Shown piece after piece: positions 55,588 through 64,000 of a stretch of 64,000 nt of DNA. The notes below the pieces were generated by a model. That model did not search any database. It was not told where the DNA came from and saw nothing but the letters and a program-made list of their open reading frames with translations. Within the stretch, counting starts at the first letter, position 1. Each line of letters begins with the position of its first letter. The stretch comes from Paraburkholderia antibiotica (GTDB lineage: Bacteria > Pseudomonadota > Gammaproteobacteria > Burkholderiales > Burkholderiaceae). The stretch covers positions 186,001 through 250,000 of the forward strand of contig NZ_JABBFZ010000008.1 in NCBI RefSeq assembly GCF_012927125.1. The letters run 5' to 3'. The position numbers and the translations under genes are program-made.

Positions 55588-56541
55588 ATGCAATTGGATT
55601 TCAGGCTGGTGATGGCGTTTTCGCTGGTGATGCGGACCGGCAGCCTGACCCAGGCGGAAGCGATCAGCGGCATTTCGAAGGCCACGCTGAGCCGGCAATT
55701 GCAGGGACTGGAAGAAGCGCTCGGCGCCACGCTGTTCAACCGTCGCGCGCGGGGGATGAGTCCGACCGAGGCCGGCCGGGCGTTCCACGCGCATTGCGAG
55801 CACATCCTCGCCGACGTTTCGGGGCGCCTGGAGCAGGCACGGGTGCAGCTTCAGGAACTGAGCTCCGGGATCGGCGGAGAACTATCGATCAAGGCCGATA
55901 GCGAGTTCAGCACCAACTTCGCTTCGCATGTCGCCAAGCTGTTCGTCGCCCGGCATCCCAATGTCAGGCTCAATCTCGACGTCACGGGGCTGCCGGGCTG
56001 CGCCAGCGCCGAAGACGTCGACTGCTATATCTGCGCCGAGCCGCCGGACATGCCGAACCTCGTCGGCAAGCTGCTGGGGCGCATCAGCTATGGGCTGTAC
56101 GCGAGCCCGTCCTATCTGAAGCGCAAGGGCGATCTGGTCACGCCGCTGGATGCGACGCGCCATGATTGCATCGTGATCCGGGCCGCCAGCGGCGAGAAGT
56201 GTCCCGTGGTGTTGCATTCGGAAAACGGCAGCCAGCCGTATCTTCCGCGGGTCACCGTCACGACCAACGACCATTGGGTCATGAAGACTTTCTGCATTGA
56301 TGGTTTCGGGATTGCGCTGTTGCCGGATTTCTTCGTGCAACCGGAGCTGAACTGCCAGTTGCTGGTGCCGGTATTGCCACAGTGGAAACCCGAACACCGG
56401 CGGGTCTACTGTGCCTACCAGAAGCAGAGATACGCCGGCAAGAAGCTGCGCCACCTGATCACGCTGATGGAGGACTGCATCGAGGACATCGGCTCCTGTG
56501 GCGGTTATGTGGGCAATAGCACGCCGGTGAGTTGCGTATGA
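55588..56541 (+). CDS. LysR-family transcriptional regulator
   Basis: The protein has 317 residues from ATG 55588 (MQLDFRLVMAFSLVMRTGSL). The helix-turn-helix reads TQAEAISGISKATLSRQLQGLE and the effector domain follows (TNFASHVAKLFVARHPNVRL onward). It has several extra cysteines (LPGCASAEDVDCYIC). It reads in the same direction as ald, 141 bp after it. It may control the F420/hydantoinase operon or the Rieske cluster. Confidence 0.9.
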   Translation: MQLDFRLVMAFSLVMRTGSLTQAEAISGISKATLSRQLQGLEEALGATLFNRRARGMSPTEAGRAFHAHCEHILADVSGRLEQARVQLQELSSGIGGELSIKADSEFSTNFASHVAKLFVARHPNVRLNLDVTGLPGCASAEDVDCYICAEPPDMPNLVGKLLGRISYGLYASPSYLKRKGDLVTPLDATRHDCIVIRAASGEKCPVVLHSENGSQPYLPRVTVTTNDHWVMKTFCIDGFGIALLPDFFVQPELNCQLLVPVLPQWKPEHRRVYCAYQKQRYAGKKLRHLITLMEDCIEDIGSCGGYVGNSTPVSCV

Positions 56542-56597
56542 ATCGCTGGTCTTGACGAGGTGGCGCGCAGGCCGCGCCGGGGACGCCATGCCTGTCA

Positions 56598-56617
56598 GCG
56601 TTTCAATTGTGAAACGC
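56598..56617. promoter_or_regulatory. Perfect inverted repeat upstream of MocR gene
   Basis: GCGTTTCA and TGAAACGC form perfect 8-bp arms around ATTG, 122 bp before the MocR start and 57 bp after the LysR stop. There is no T tract, so an operator (possibly autoregulatory) is more likely than a terminator. Confidence 0.45.
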
Positions 56618-56738
56618 AGTGTAGTCGGATGCTGCTGATCGAAGCGGAGGTTGGCCGATAGAATTTGCCATCGACGCCAGTGCGGGTCGAGACGTTCGAA
56701 GGCGGATCGCACAATAAGACCAGCCAGGAGATGTCCCC

Positions 56739-58292
56739 ATGAATGCCTACGCTTCACCAGCGGCAGCGCTGATGGCCGCGAGGACGACGATGCCGGCCGA
56801 CGAATACGAGGCCGGCACGGCACAGAACGAATCCTCGCCACAGCGCGAGTCGACCTTGCTGGAGGAACTGCGGATCGAGCGGCGGCGCGGTGTCAGCCTG
56901 GTCGACCAGCTCGTCGCCCGACTCGACGCGATGGTCGAATCGGGTCGGCTGCGCGCAGGCACGAAGACCCCGTCGGTGCGGGAACTGGCAAAGTCGCTGG
57001 GCGTCAGCACGTTCACCGTGGCGGAGGCCTACGACGTGCTGGTCTCCCGGCGCGTGCTGAGCTCCCGCCCAGGCTCCGGCTATTTCGTCACCTCGCGCGC
57101 CGGGCAGGTGGCGGCGCTGCCGGACGAGTCGATCAGACGGACGGAGGTGGCCTCCGGCGAGTGGCTGCCGGTGCTGGTGTGGAATCAGGATCCTGCACTG
57201 CTGCCGGTCGGCGCCGGTGTGCTGCCGCCTGAGTGGTGCAGCGAGAGCATGATGCTGCAGGCGCTCAGGCAGGCTATCAAGATGCCGGCGGAGCGTCTGG
57301 TGGGCTACGGTCATCCGCTGGGTTTTCCGCGTCTGCGTCAGCTGCTGGCGCGCGGATTCACCGAGCGGTTCTGCACGGTCTCGCCGGAACAGATCATTCT
57401 GACGAACGGCGTGTCGCATGGGCTCGATCTCGTCGTGCGCTCTTTCCTGCAGCCCGGCGACACGGTATTCGTGGAAGAGCCCGGCTATTTCAATACCTAT
57501 CATCTGCTACGCAAGTACGGCGTCGAAATGATCGGGGTGCCGCGCGGACCGGACGGGCTGCACGTCGACAAGCTGGCGGCGATGGCCGCGGAATATCGGC
57601 CCAAGGCAATCTTTCTGAGTTCGGTGCTGCAGAACCCGCTGTCGACCACCTTGTCGGCCGCGCAAGCCTATCGCGTCGTCGCGCTGGCCGAGCAGCACGA
57701 TTTCCTGATCGTGGAGGACGATATCTTTCGCGATCTGGCGTCGCCGTCGGACCCGTCGCTGGCATCGCTGGATGGATTGAACCGCGTCATCTGTCTGGGC
57801 GGCTTTTCCAAGACCATTGCGCCTTCGTTGCGGACCGGCTTCATTCTCTGCCCGCCGCATCTCGTTTCCGAGATCGTCAGGACGAAGATGACCTGCGGTC
57901 TGACGACCTCGGATCTGAACGAGCGCTGCATTTACGAGGTGCTGTCGGATCCCGGCCACCGCCGCTATATCGACCGGCTGCGAATGAGGCTGTCCAACAA
58001 TCGGGAACAGTTTCTGGCCTTGCTGGCCGACATCGGCATGACGCCGCTCGCGATGCCTCGCGGCGGTCTGTTCGTCAGCGCGGGATGGCAGGTCGCGCCC
58101 ACGGAGGACTTCAACACCGAGCGGATCGTCGAGGAAGCCCGCGCGGCAAAGATCGCGCTCGCCGCGGGCGACGAATTCCTGCTGTCGCCTTTGTCGGACT
58201 GGGTGTGGTTCCGTTTCAATGTCGCGTATTGCGGCGCGCCCGAATTGCAGGCGTTCCTGCGTACGGTGTCGGCGCGCGTGCAGGCGGCGTAA
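56739..58292 (+). CDS. MocR-type GntR/aminotransferase regulator
   Basis: The protein has 517 residues. The N-terminal GntR winged helix (about residues 50-120, LRAGTKTPSVRELAKSLGVS and GYFV wing) is joined to a fold-type I aminotransferase-like domain with the PLP-binding Lys in GGFSKTIAPSLRTGF and the Asp in LIVEDDIFRD. MocR proteins sense amino acids or amines through PLP and often bind direct repeats. Next to a pathway ending in an amino acid, it may respond to that product. An extended 40-residue N-terminus precedes the HTH. Confidence 0.92.
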   Translation: MNAYASPAAALMAARTTMPADEYEAGTAQNESSPQRESTLLEELRIERRRGVSLVDQLVARLDAMVESGRLRAGTKTPSVRELAKSLGVSTFTVAEAYDVLVSRRVLSSRPGSGYFVTSRAGQVAALPDESIRRTEVASGEWLPVLVWNQDPALLPVGAGVLPPEWCSESMMLQALRQAIKMPAERLVGYGHPLGFPRLRQLLARGFTERFCTVSPEQIILTNGVSHGLDLVVRSFLQPGDTVFVEEPGYFNTYHLLRKYGVEMIGVPRGPDGLHVDKLAAMAAEYRPKAIFLSSVLQNPLSTTLSAAQAYRVVALAEQHDFLIVEDDIFRDLASPSDPSLASLDGLNRVICLGGFSKTIAPSLRTGFILCPPHLVSEIVRTKMTCGLTTSDLNERCIYEVLSDPGHRRYIDRLRMRLSNNREQFLALLADIGMTPLAMPRGGLFVSAGWQVAPTEDFNTERIVEEARAAKIALAAGDEFLLSPLSDWVWFRFNVAYCGAPELQAFLRTVSARVQAA

Positions 58293-58448
58293 GCCGATTC
58301 AGGGACGATTCGGGTCGATGCGAAGCGGCGCGCTTGCCGCCGGACGATGCATCGATGTCTCGACGGTGCGCATGATGCACCGCCTCTGGCGTGGCGGGGC
58401 ACGGCGCTCCTGGCGTCGTCGACCCCTAAGCGTGGGCGGGACGCGCGG

Positions 58449-59663
58449 TCAATCGGCGTCGGCCAGCGCGCTGACGCCTTCAGTCGCGGTAGCGAAGCCC
58501 CGATGCTGCTGCATGCGGCTTCTCAACGTGGCGAACGCCCGCGGCGCGTCGATCGCGAACACGCCAGTAATCTCGTTGCCGTGCCGGTACGCGCACAGGA
58601 AAGGGCGCTGACTCGGGTCGCCGATCAGCGAAACCGCTTCGCCGAGATCCGTGCGGCCGGCGACCTGGATGCGGCAGCCGTACTGGTCCGTCCAGAAATA
58701 AGGGATGGTCGAGAACGGGCGTGCCCGCGCGCGGCCGAGCAGCAGGTTCTGCGCCGCGTGCATGCCCTGGTCGGCCGCGACGAGCCACTGTTCGCCGCGC
58801 ATGACGCCGCCCCACCATGCGTTGGGCCACGCCACGACGTCGCCGGCAGCGTAGACCGTTTCCGGGCCGGCATTGAGCGTGTCGTCGCACAGCAGGCCGT
58901 CGTCGAGCGTCAGGCCGGAGTCGCTCAGCCATTCCGTGTTCGGCTCCACGCCGATGCCCACGACGACGAGGTCGGCCGGCAACTCCCAGCCGTCCGCGAG
59001 GCGAACGAACTGCACCCGATCGTTGCCGCCGAACCCGGTCACGCGCGCCTTGCAGACGAGGTTGACGCCGAACTCCTCGTGCAACCGCGCGAAGACGTGA
59101 CCGAGTTGCGCGCCGACCGCGCGCGACATCGCCGTCTCCGCGACCTCCAGCAACGTTACCTGTGCGCCGCTCGATGCCGCGCTCGACGCCACCTCGGAGC
59201 CGACGAAGCCCGCGCCGATGATCACGACCCGGGTGCCCGGCAGGATGCTTTCCCTGATGGCGAGCGCATCGTCGATCGTGCGCAGCGTGTGGATGCCTTT
59301 CAGCGCTCGCCCGGTGTGGAGTTTCCGGGCGCGCGCGCCGGTCGCGACGATGAGCCCGTCGTATCGCAGCCACTGGCCACCGATGCGCAGACGCTTCGCG
59401 CGGACGTCGAGCTGCTCGGCGTGCTCGCCCAGACGCAGCGTCACCTCCTGCTGCGCAAACCAGTCGATCTCGCGGTACTGCAGTTCCGCGGGGCCGATCT
59501 CGCTGGTCAATATCTGCTTGGACAGTGGCGGTCGGTCGTAGGGCGCGTGAGGCTCGCCGCTGACCAGCGTGATGTCGCCCTCGAAGCCTTCCCGACGAAG
59601 CGTTTCCACCGCCCGCAATCCGGCGACACTCGCTCCGACTACGACAATGTTGCGCAAAGACAT
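58449..59663 (-). CDS. FAD-dependent NAD(P)H:ferredoxin reductase
   Basis: The protein has 404 residues from 59663 (MSLRNIVVVGASVAGLRAVE). The FAD Rossmann loop VVVGASVAGLRA, PYDRPPLSKQ, the NAD-binding loop VVIIGAGFVGSEVASSAAS and YAAGDV near residue 270 mark the class of reductases that serve Rieske oxygenases and P450s (such as BphA4 or PuR). It should pass electrons from NAD(P)H to the ferredoxin at 63809. It diverges from the VOC/Rieske operon and shares its promoter region. Confidence 0.92.
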   Translation of the reverse strand: MSLRNIVVVGASVAGLRAVETLRREGFEGDITLVSGEPHAPYDRPPLSKQILTSEIGPAELQYREIDWFAQQEVTLRLGEHAEQLDVRAKRLRIGGQWLRYDGLIVATGARARKLHTGRALKGIHTLRTIDDALAIRESILPGTRVVIIGAGFVGSEVASSAASSGAQVTLLEVAETAMSRAVGAQLGHVFARLHEEFGVNLVCKARVTGFGGNDRVQFVRLADGWELPADLVVVGIGVEPNTEWLSDSGLTLDDGLLCDDTLNAGPETVYAAGDVVAWPNAWWGGVMRGEQWLVAADQGMHAAQNLLLGRARARPFSTIPYFWTDQYGCRIQVAGRTDLGEAVSLIGDPSQRPFLCAYRHGNEITGVFAIDAPRAFATLRSRMQQHRGFATATEGVSALADAD

Positions 59664-60024
59664 GATTGACCTCGGCGTGTGGAATTGCGGGCTCGCGTCT
59701 TGCCGCCATGCCGCCCGGTTTCTTGTGATGGGCACTCGAGCCGTATGCGTCTATCCAGCTGAAGATTGCCTGAGTGATGGTAGCAGCAGAGAAGCCGGCC
59801 CGGCAGTGGCGAAGTGCAAATCGTGCGCCTGCTGTACATCGCGCAACGGTGACGCTGTACAGAACTTTCGGCCAACACGGTCGATGCGCACACCCGAAGC
59901 GTTTGCGCGAACAAGACCGGACTGCACATGTTCATCGCACGCGTGCCTGCGCACCATACATACAACCGCGCGAAGCATGCACGCGCGTTTGCCGCAATCG
60001 GCGTGACAGCCCGAGGAACAGCAC
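59664..60024. promoter_or_regulatory. Divergent promoter with CTG(T/C)ACA repeats
   Basis: CTGTACA lies at 59832-59838 and 59855-59861 (23-bp spacing) and CTGCACA at 59922-59928. The core matches the repeats at 44553-44669 before the F420/hydantoinase operon, suggesting one regulator controls both. There is no gene in this gap. Confidence 0.55.
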
Positions 60025-60414
60025 ATGGCACATCTGTCTTACGTGAATGTCTTCGCCCGCGATATCGAGGCGCTGAGCGACTTCTATCGACGCGTGTTCG
60101 GCTTCGTCGAAATCGAAGCGATCCGTTCGCCGATTTTTCGCGGACTCGACACCGGCCGCAGCAGCCTCGGCTTCAATGCGCACGATGCCTACGACCTGCT
60201 TCAACTGTCGGATTTCCGGAACGCAGTGGGCGTGAAGTTCCTGCTCAACTTCGACGTCGACACGAAAGACGCGGTCGACCATCTCGTGCCCGTCGCCGTC
60301 GCTGCCGGCGCGACGCTGGTGAAAGCGCCGTACGAAACCTACTACCACTGGTATCAGGCAGTTCTTCTCGACCCGGAAGGCAACGTATTCCGCATCAATC
60401 ACGTGTTGTCCTGA
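60025..60414 (+). CDS. VOC-family (glyoxalase/dioxygenase-like) protein
   Basis: The protein has 129 residues: one VOC module with betaalphabetabetabeta pattern (SYVNVFARDIEALSDFYRRV, FGFVEIEAIRSP, LLDPEGNVFRINHV). Possible metal ligands are His3 and Glu in DPEGN. Members are metal-dependent lyases, epimerases or small dioxygenases. It is the first gene of the rightward Rieske operon, 24 bp before the reductase, so it probably acts on a Rieske product. The reaction is not identifiable. Confidence 0.82.
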   Translation: MAHLSYVNVFARDIEALSDFYRRVFGFVEIEAIRSPIFRGLDTGRSSLGFNAHDAYDLLQLSDFRNAVGVKFLLNFDVDTKDAVDHLVPVAVAAGATLVKAPYETYYHWYQAVLLDPEGNVFRINHVLS

Positions 60415-60438
60415 GCCGGGCCCGCAAGAGGAGGAGCG

Positions 60439-61407
60439 ATGAAAGGAAGGGAAACCATCGAGGTGGAGGTGCGCGGCATCCGGCTGGAAGCGGAGACGGT
60501 GCGCTCATTCGAGCTTTGGCCAGTTGCCGGAGAACTGCCGCGTTTTACGGCGGGCGCGCATCTCGATGTGCAGGTACTGCCCGACGTGCTCAGGCAGTAC
60601 TCGCTGACGAATCCTCACGAGCGCCACCGCTACGTGATCGCGGTCCATCGCGATCCGGCCGGGGCGGGCGGCTCGATGCGCATGCATGACGCGGTGACGA
60701 TCGGCAGCCGTCTGAGCGTGAGCGTGCCGCGCAATCATTTCCCTCTCAACGAGCGCGCGGAGCACTCGGTGTTCGTCGCCGGCGGCATCGGCGTGACGCC
60801 ATTGCTGGCGATGGTTCGCCGCCTGAGCGAGCTCGGCCGCAGTTGGGTCTTCTACTACTGCGCGCGCACCCCGGGTCGGGCCGCCTTTCTGCGCGAGCTG
60901 CACGATCTCGCCGACACCTGTGCGGGCGGCACGCTGCACTGCGTGTTCGATGGCGAGCCGGGCGCGGCATCGCTGAATCTCGACGACGCGCTGGGCGCGC
61001 ATCGCGGCCATGCGGATTTCTACTGCTGCGGTCCGGAGCCGCTGATGGAGGCCTTCTCGAAGACGCTTGCCGGCGTGGCCCCCGAGCGGATTCACCTCGA
61101 ATACTTCAAGGCGCCGGCTGCCGACGCGTCCGTCGATGCCGACGCGTTCACCGTCGTTCTCGCGAGGCGAGGCAAGACGCTGCGGGTGCCCGCGGGCCGC
61201 TCGATTCTGGAGGTGCTGCGGGAGAACGGCGTGCCGACGCTTTCTTCATGCCGCCAGGGCATCTGCGGGACGTGCGAAACGGCGGTCATCGAGGGCGAGC
61301 CCGATCACCGGGATCACGTTCTGACGCCGCGTGAGCGTGCTTCGAACCAGACCATGATGATCTGCGTGTCGCGTTGCAAGGGCGAGCGGCTGACGCTGGA
61401 TATCTGA
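60439..61407 (+). CDS. Phthalate dioxygenase reductase-like flavin/[2Fe-2S] reductase
   Basis: The protein has 322 residues with GGAGG upstream. The flavin-binding RQYSLTNP (residues 52-59), the NAD-binding GGIGVTPLLAM (about 115) and CCGPEPLMEAF are followed by a C-terminal plant-type [2Fe-2S] domain with SCRQGICGTC and a last Cys in MMICVSRC. This is the FMN-type VanB/PDR reductase of two-component Rieske oxygenases, often O- or N-demethylases. A second electron route in the same cluster (FAD reductase plus ferredoxin) suggests the two oxygenases use different donors. Confidence 0.93.
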   Translation: MKGRETIEVEVRGIRLEAETVRSFELWPVAGELPRFTAGAHLDVQVLPDVLRQYSLTNPHERHRYVIAVHRDPAGAGGSMRMHDAVTIGSRLSVSVPRNHFPLNERAEHSVFVAGGIGVTPLLAMVRRLSELGRSWVFYYCARTPGRAAFLRELHDLADTCAGGTLHCVFDGEPGAASLNLDDALGAHRGHADFYCCGPEPLMEAFSKTLAGVAPERIHLEYFKAPAADASVDADAFTVVLARRGKTLRVPAGRSILEVLRENGVPTLSSCRQGICGTCETAVIEGEPDHRDHVLTPRERASNQTMMICVSRCKGERLTLDI

Positions 61408-61509
61408 CGCTAAGGACGGGGCAGGCAGCCGCCTGGCGACGGCTGCGACGAGGGCAGGGCCGCGGGTTGACGGCCATGCCGGTTTCCATTCATTGGGAGA
61501 GCAATCGAC

Positions 61510-62568
61510 ATGACGAATCTTGCAGATATTCCGCTCGAGGTGGAGAGAAGCCCGAAGCCGGAGTTGTTCACCGCGATGCGCAAGTACTGGCACGCGGTCG
61601 CTTATTCCGGACAACTGAAGGATAAGCCGCTCGGCGTGACGCTGCTGGGCGAGTCCGTGGTCGTGGCGCGTCTGAACGGCGAGGTCCGCGCGATGCATGG
61701 CCGGTGCCCGCACAAGGGCACGGCCCTGGCGCTCGGCAACGTCGTCGAGGGTGCGATCGAATGTCCGTATCACGGCTGGCGTTTCGACGGCGGCGGCAAG
61801 TGCGTTCGCGTTCCCGCGCGCGAGGAGCTGACCGAGGCCATGAGCGTATCGGTCGATTGCTACTACGCGGCCGAGCATGTCGGCATCATCTGGGTGGCGC
61901 TCGAAAAGCCGATTGCGCCGCTGCCGGAGTTTGCGGAGCTGACCGATCCGGGCTTTCGCGTCCAGCAGGGTCCGAACTACGAATGGGCGACCAGCGCGCC
62001 GCGCCGGCTCGAGAATTTCGTCGACTTCAGCCATTTCCCGTACGTACACGACGGCACCATCGGCGCCCGCGAAAGCCCCGGCGTGGAGACCGTGAAGGTC
62101 TGGCGCGACGGTCACGTGTTGCGCTTCGACCGCGACGGCTATCTGCCGCCCAACCCCGATCTCTACAAGCTGCTGTTCCCGGTTCGGGACGCAGACCAGG
62201 TGACGCCGCTCAACGAGTACCACATCTCCCTGCCGGCGACCGTCTACGTGAGTTTCCGCATGCCCAACGACCGGCACTATGTGCTGTTCATGAGCGCCTC
62301 GCCGGTTACCGAGAATCTCACACGCGTGTTCTGGTGGCAGGCGCGCGATTTCCGCACGGAGCCGATGGAGGACCTGTTTTTCAAGGAACTGGAAGACACG
62401 ATCCTCAGCGAGGACAAAGCCATCATCGAGTCGCAGCAGCCGAAATGGTTCAGCTTCAACGGCGCCAGCCGGGACGACCGCGAAATTCCGGTGCGCGGCG
62501 CCGACGTGGTGTCCGTCGAATACCGACGCTGGCTGTTCGAAAAGTTCGTCGAATCGCAGAACCTCTGA
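61510..62568 (+). CDS. Rieske non-haem iron oxygenase A
   Basis: The protein has 352 residues. The Rieske [2Fe-2S] ligands are Cys66/His68 (CPHKG) and Cys85/His88 (CPYHGW). The mononuclear iron site is Asp172-x2-His175-x4-His180 in ENFVDFSHFPYVHD. The sequence is of the VanA/phthalate-type group (homotrimeric, no beta subunit), which includes aryl O-demethylases and N-demethylases of purines and amines. It is partnered by the reductase upstream. The substrate is unknown; N-demethylation or ring hydroxylation of a heterocycle would fit the context. Confidence 0.92.
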   Translation: MTNLADIPLEVERSPKPELFTAMRKYWHAVAYSGQLKDKPLGVTLLGESVVVARLNGEVRAMHGRCPHKGTALALGNVVEGAIECPYHGWRFDGGGKCVRVPAREELTEAMSVSVDCYYAAEHVGIIWVALEKPIAPLPEFAELTDPGFRVQQGPNYEWATSAPRRLENFVDFSHFPYVHDGTIGARESPGVETVKVWRDGHVLRFDRDGYLPPNPDLYKLLFPVRDADQVTPLNEYHISLPATVYVSFRMPNDRHYVLFMSASPVTENLTRVFWWQARDFRTEPMEDLFFKELEDTILSEDKAIIESQQPKWFSFNGASRDDREIPVRGADVVSVEYRRWLFEKFVESQNL

Positions 62569-62696
62569 CGATCGGCAATCGGTCTGTCGCGAGAGAAGCG
62601 CGCGCGCCCCTGGCGCAAGCGTTTCCGACGGCGGTGTCAAAGGACGCAGATAAATCGCGCATTACGTTCGCGCTCGTCGCATGAGGAGAAGAATAG

Positions 62697-63812
62697 ATGG
62701 CTGTCCCCAATCTGAAGCAGGTTCCGGCGCTGAGCCGCGCCAATGAACTGAATGTCGAAGGCGAGGCGCGGGTGTATCGTTCGATGCGCTATTTCTGGCA
62801 CGTCGTCGCCTACTCGCACGAGGTCACCGACAAGCCCGTCGGCTTTACGCTGCTCGAGCACGATATCGTGATCGTGCGGCTCAACGGCGAGATCTCGGTG
62901 TTCGACGATCTCTGCCCGCATCGCGGCACGCGGCTTTCCCTCGGCCATGTCCGCGACGGCTGCCGTCTGGAGTGTCCGTATCACGGCTGGCAATTCGATC
63001 AGGAGGGCGAACTGACGCTCGCCCCGCAGCGCGCGGATCTGGCCGGGCAGCTGCGCGCCCGAACCCGCAAGTATCTGTCGGTCGAGAGGTACGGCATGAT
63101 CTGGGCCTGCCTCGAGGACAAGCCCTATTTCCCGTTACCGGAGTACCCGGTCTGGGACGACGCCGACTTTCATTACGTGGCCGTCACGCCGGCCGAAGAC
63201 TGGAAGTGCAGCGCGCCGCGCCGCGTCGAAAACTACACCGACTATTCGCACTTCGCCATTCTCCATGACGGCTACCTCGCGGACCGCACGGTGCCGGAGG
63301 TACCGCCGCACGAAGTGTTCCGTAACGACAACCGGCTCGAGAACGTCCAGGGCGAGGGCTCGTGGGTGCGCGTGCCGATCGACTCGGCCGCGTGGGGCGG
63401 CAAGGACAAGCCGGCCGATCCGTATCTGCGGCTGCACTTCAACTGGCGCGTATTCATGCCGCTCACCTGCGTGTACGACATCACCTTCCAGGACGGCAAC
63501 CGCTACCACCTGCTGTTCCACCCGACGCCGATGGGGCCGAAGAAGATCCGCAACTTCACCGTGTCGTCGCGCGATTTCGGCGACCCGGCCAAGGCGGATG
63601 CGGAACTCGGGGACTTCGTCAAATTCATCTACGACCAGGACCGGTGGGTCGTCGAGTCGCAGCGGCCGGAGGAACTGCCGGAAGATCTGACGCGCGAGAT
63701 GCACGTCAAGGGTGTCGACAAATACTCGGTCGAGTATCGACTGTGGCTGCTCGAACTCGCCAAGGAGCTGGGCAAACCGGCAATCCACGTTCATGAGGAG
63801 AAGACCAGATGA
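62697..63812 (+). CDS. Rieske non-haem iron oxygenase B
   Basis: The protein has 371 residues with GAGGAGAAG upstream. Rieske ligands are Cys73/His75 (CPHRG) and Cys93/His96 (CPYHGW). The iron site is Asp182-x2-His185-x4-His190 in ENYTDYSHFAILHD. It is related to the oxygenase A just upstream but clearly diverged (longer, different C-terminal half), so they may form hetero-oligomers (as some demethylase pairs do) or act in sequence. The stop overlaps the ferredoxin start by 4 bp, so this oxygenase and the ferredoxin are probably partners. Confidence 0.92.
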   Translation: MAVPNLKQVPALSRANELNVEGEARVYRSMRYFWHVVAYSHEVTDKPVGFTLLEHDIVIVRLNGEISVFDDLCPHRGTRLSLGHVRDGCRLECPYHGWQFDQEGELTLAPQRADLAGQLRARTRKYLSVERYGMIWACLEDKPYFPLPEYPVWDDADFHYVAVTPAEDWKCSAPRRVENYTDYSHFAILHDGYLADRTVPEVPPHEVFRNDNRLENVQGEGSWVRVPIDSAAWGGKDKPADPYLRLHFNWRVFMPLTCVYDITFQDGNRYHLLFHPTPMGPKKIRNFTVSSRDFGDPAKADAELGDFVKFIYDQDRWVVESQRPEELPEDLTREMHVKGVDKYSVEYRLWLLELAKELGKPAIHVHEEKTR

Positions 63813-64000
63813 AAATCGAAGTCGACATGAAAAAGTGCGTGTGCGCGGGGATGTGCATCTCCCTCGCGCCCAGTCTGTTCGATCTCGACGGCAACTCGCG
63901 CCTGCTGGTGATCAAGGACGAGTGCAGCAGCGCCGGCGAGATCAGGCAGGCGCAAGACGCGATGGCGTGCTGCCCGGTCGAGGCCATTCGCCTGACGGAC
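63809..64000 (+). CDS. Small [3Fe-4S]/[4Fe-4S] ferredoxin (3' end at window edge)
   Basis: Sixty-four residues are visible from ATG 63809 and the frame is still open at the window end. Such ferredoxins are usually about 62-70 residues. The cluster motif CVCAGMC (positions 10-16) and ACCPVEAIRL match the P450/Rieske-type single-cluster ferredoxins. The usual pattern CVGAGMC lacks the middle Cys seen here (CVC), and there is a double Cys before Pro, so the cluster type is uncertain. It overlaps oxygenase B by 4 bp. Confidence 0.88.
   Translation, partial: MKIEVDMKKCVCAGMCISLAPSLFDLDGNSRLLVIKDECSSAGEIRQAQDAMACCPVEAIRLTD

Overview
The window has the high GC, codon use and gene content of a Burkholderiaceae chromosome or megaplasmid, most likely Paraburkholderia or Caballeronia. 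This is inferred from the Burkholderia-type porin, the ESPR-type adhesin start, the ACS-family transporter and the insertion sequences. No rRNA, tRNA or CRISPR array was seen.

Layout. 1-5.5 kb is signalling: a hybrid sensor kinase cut by the left edge, a diguanylate cyclase, the stump of a trimeric autotransporter adhesin and an OmpR-type response regulator. 5.7-14.7 kb is a hexonate/hexuronate catabolic operon (Zn-dehydrogenase, tagaturonate reductase-like enzyme, MFS importer, altronate dehydratase, two flavin 2-hydroxyacid oxidases) facing a divergent FCD-GntR regulator. The gap between them holds a 9-bp-arm palindrome resembling UxuR/ExuR operators. 14.8-24.3 kb is a decayed accessory zone with an IS6 element, an IS5-type transposase wreck, several genes broken by stops or frameshifts, a 23-bp-stem hairpin, an intact LysR gene and an intact second sensor (diguanylate cyclase) paralogous to the kinase at the left edge. 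24.3-34.1 kb carries a cassette of a large lipoprotein, a 984-residue TPR protein, small exported or unknown proteins (one with an in-frame TAG), then an SDR/acyl-CoA ligase pair. 34.2-39.3 kb holds an intact IS3 element with a 3-bp target duplication inside a rebuildable membrane gene, a deformylase relic, a porin and a bacteriohemerythrin.

The most notable part is 39.5-64 kb. A BMP-type (nucleoside/purine-like) ABC importer is read leftwards. Diverging from it is a tightly coupled operon: dihydropyrimidinase/hydantoinase, CofG, CofH, CofD, CofC, CofE (all five dedicated F420 biosynthesis steps), an NADPH:F420 reductase, an F420-type luciferase-like oxidoreductase, an M20 N-carbamoyl-amino-acid hydrolase and alanine dehydrogenase. 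Two regulators follow (LysR and MocR type). A second cluster has two Rieske oxygenases, two reductases, a VOC protein and a ferredoxin. CTG(T/C)ACA motifs recur in both divergent promoter regions.

Working model (inference): a heterocycle is imported, perhaps first oxidised or N-demethylated by the Rieske system, and its ring is reduced by F420H2 regenerated from NADPH. The reduced ring is then opened by the hydantoinase, decarbamoylated by the M20 enzyme and deaminated by alanine dehydrogenase. This would be an F420-dependent counterpart of reductive pyrimidine catabolism, bundled with its own cofactor biosynthesis.
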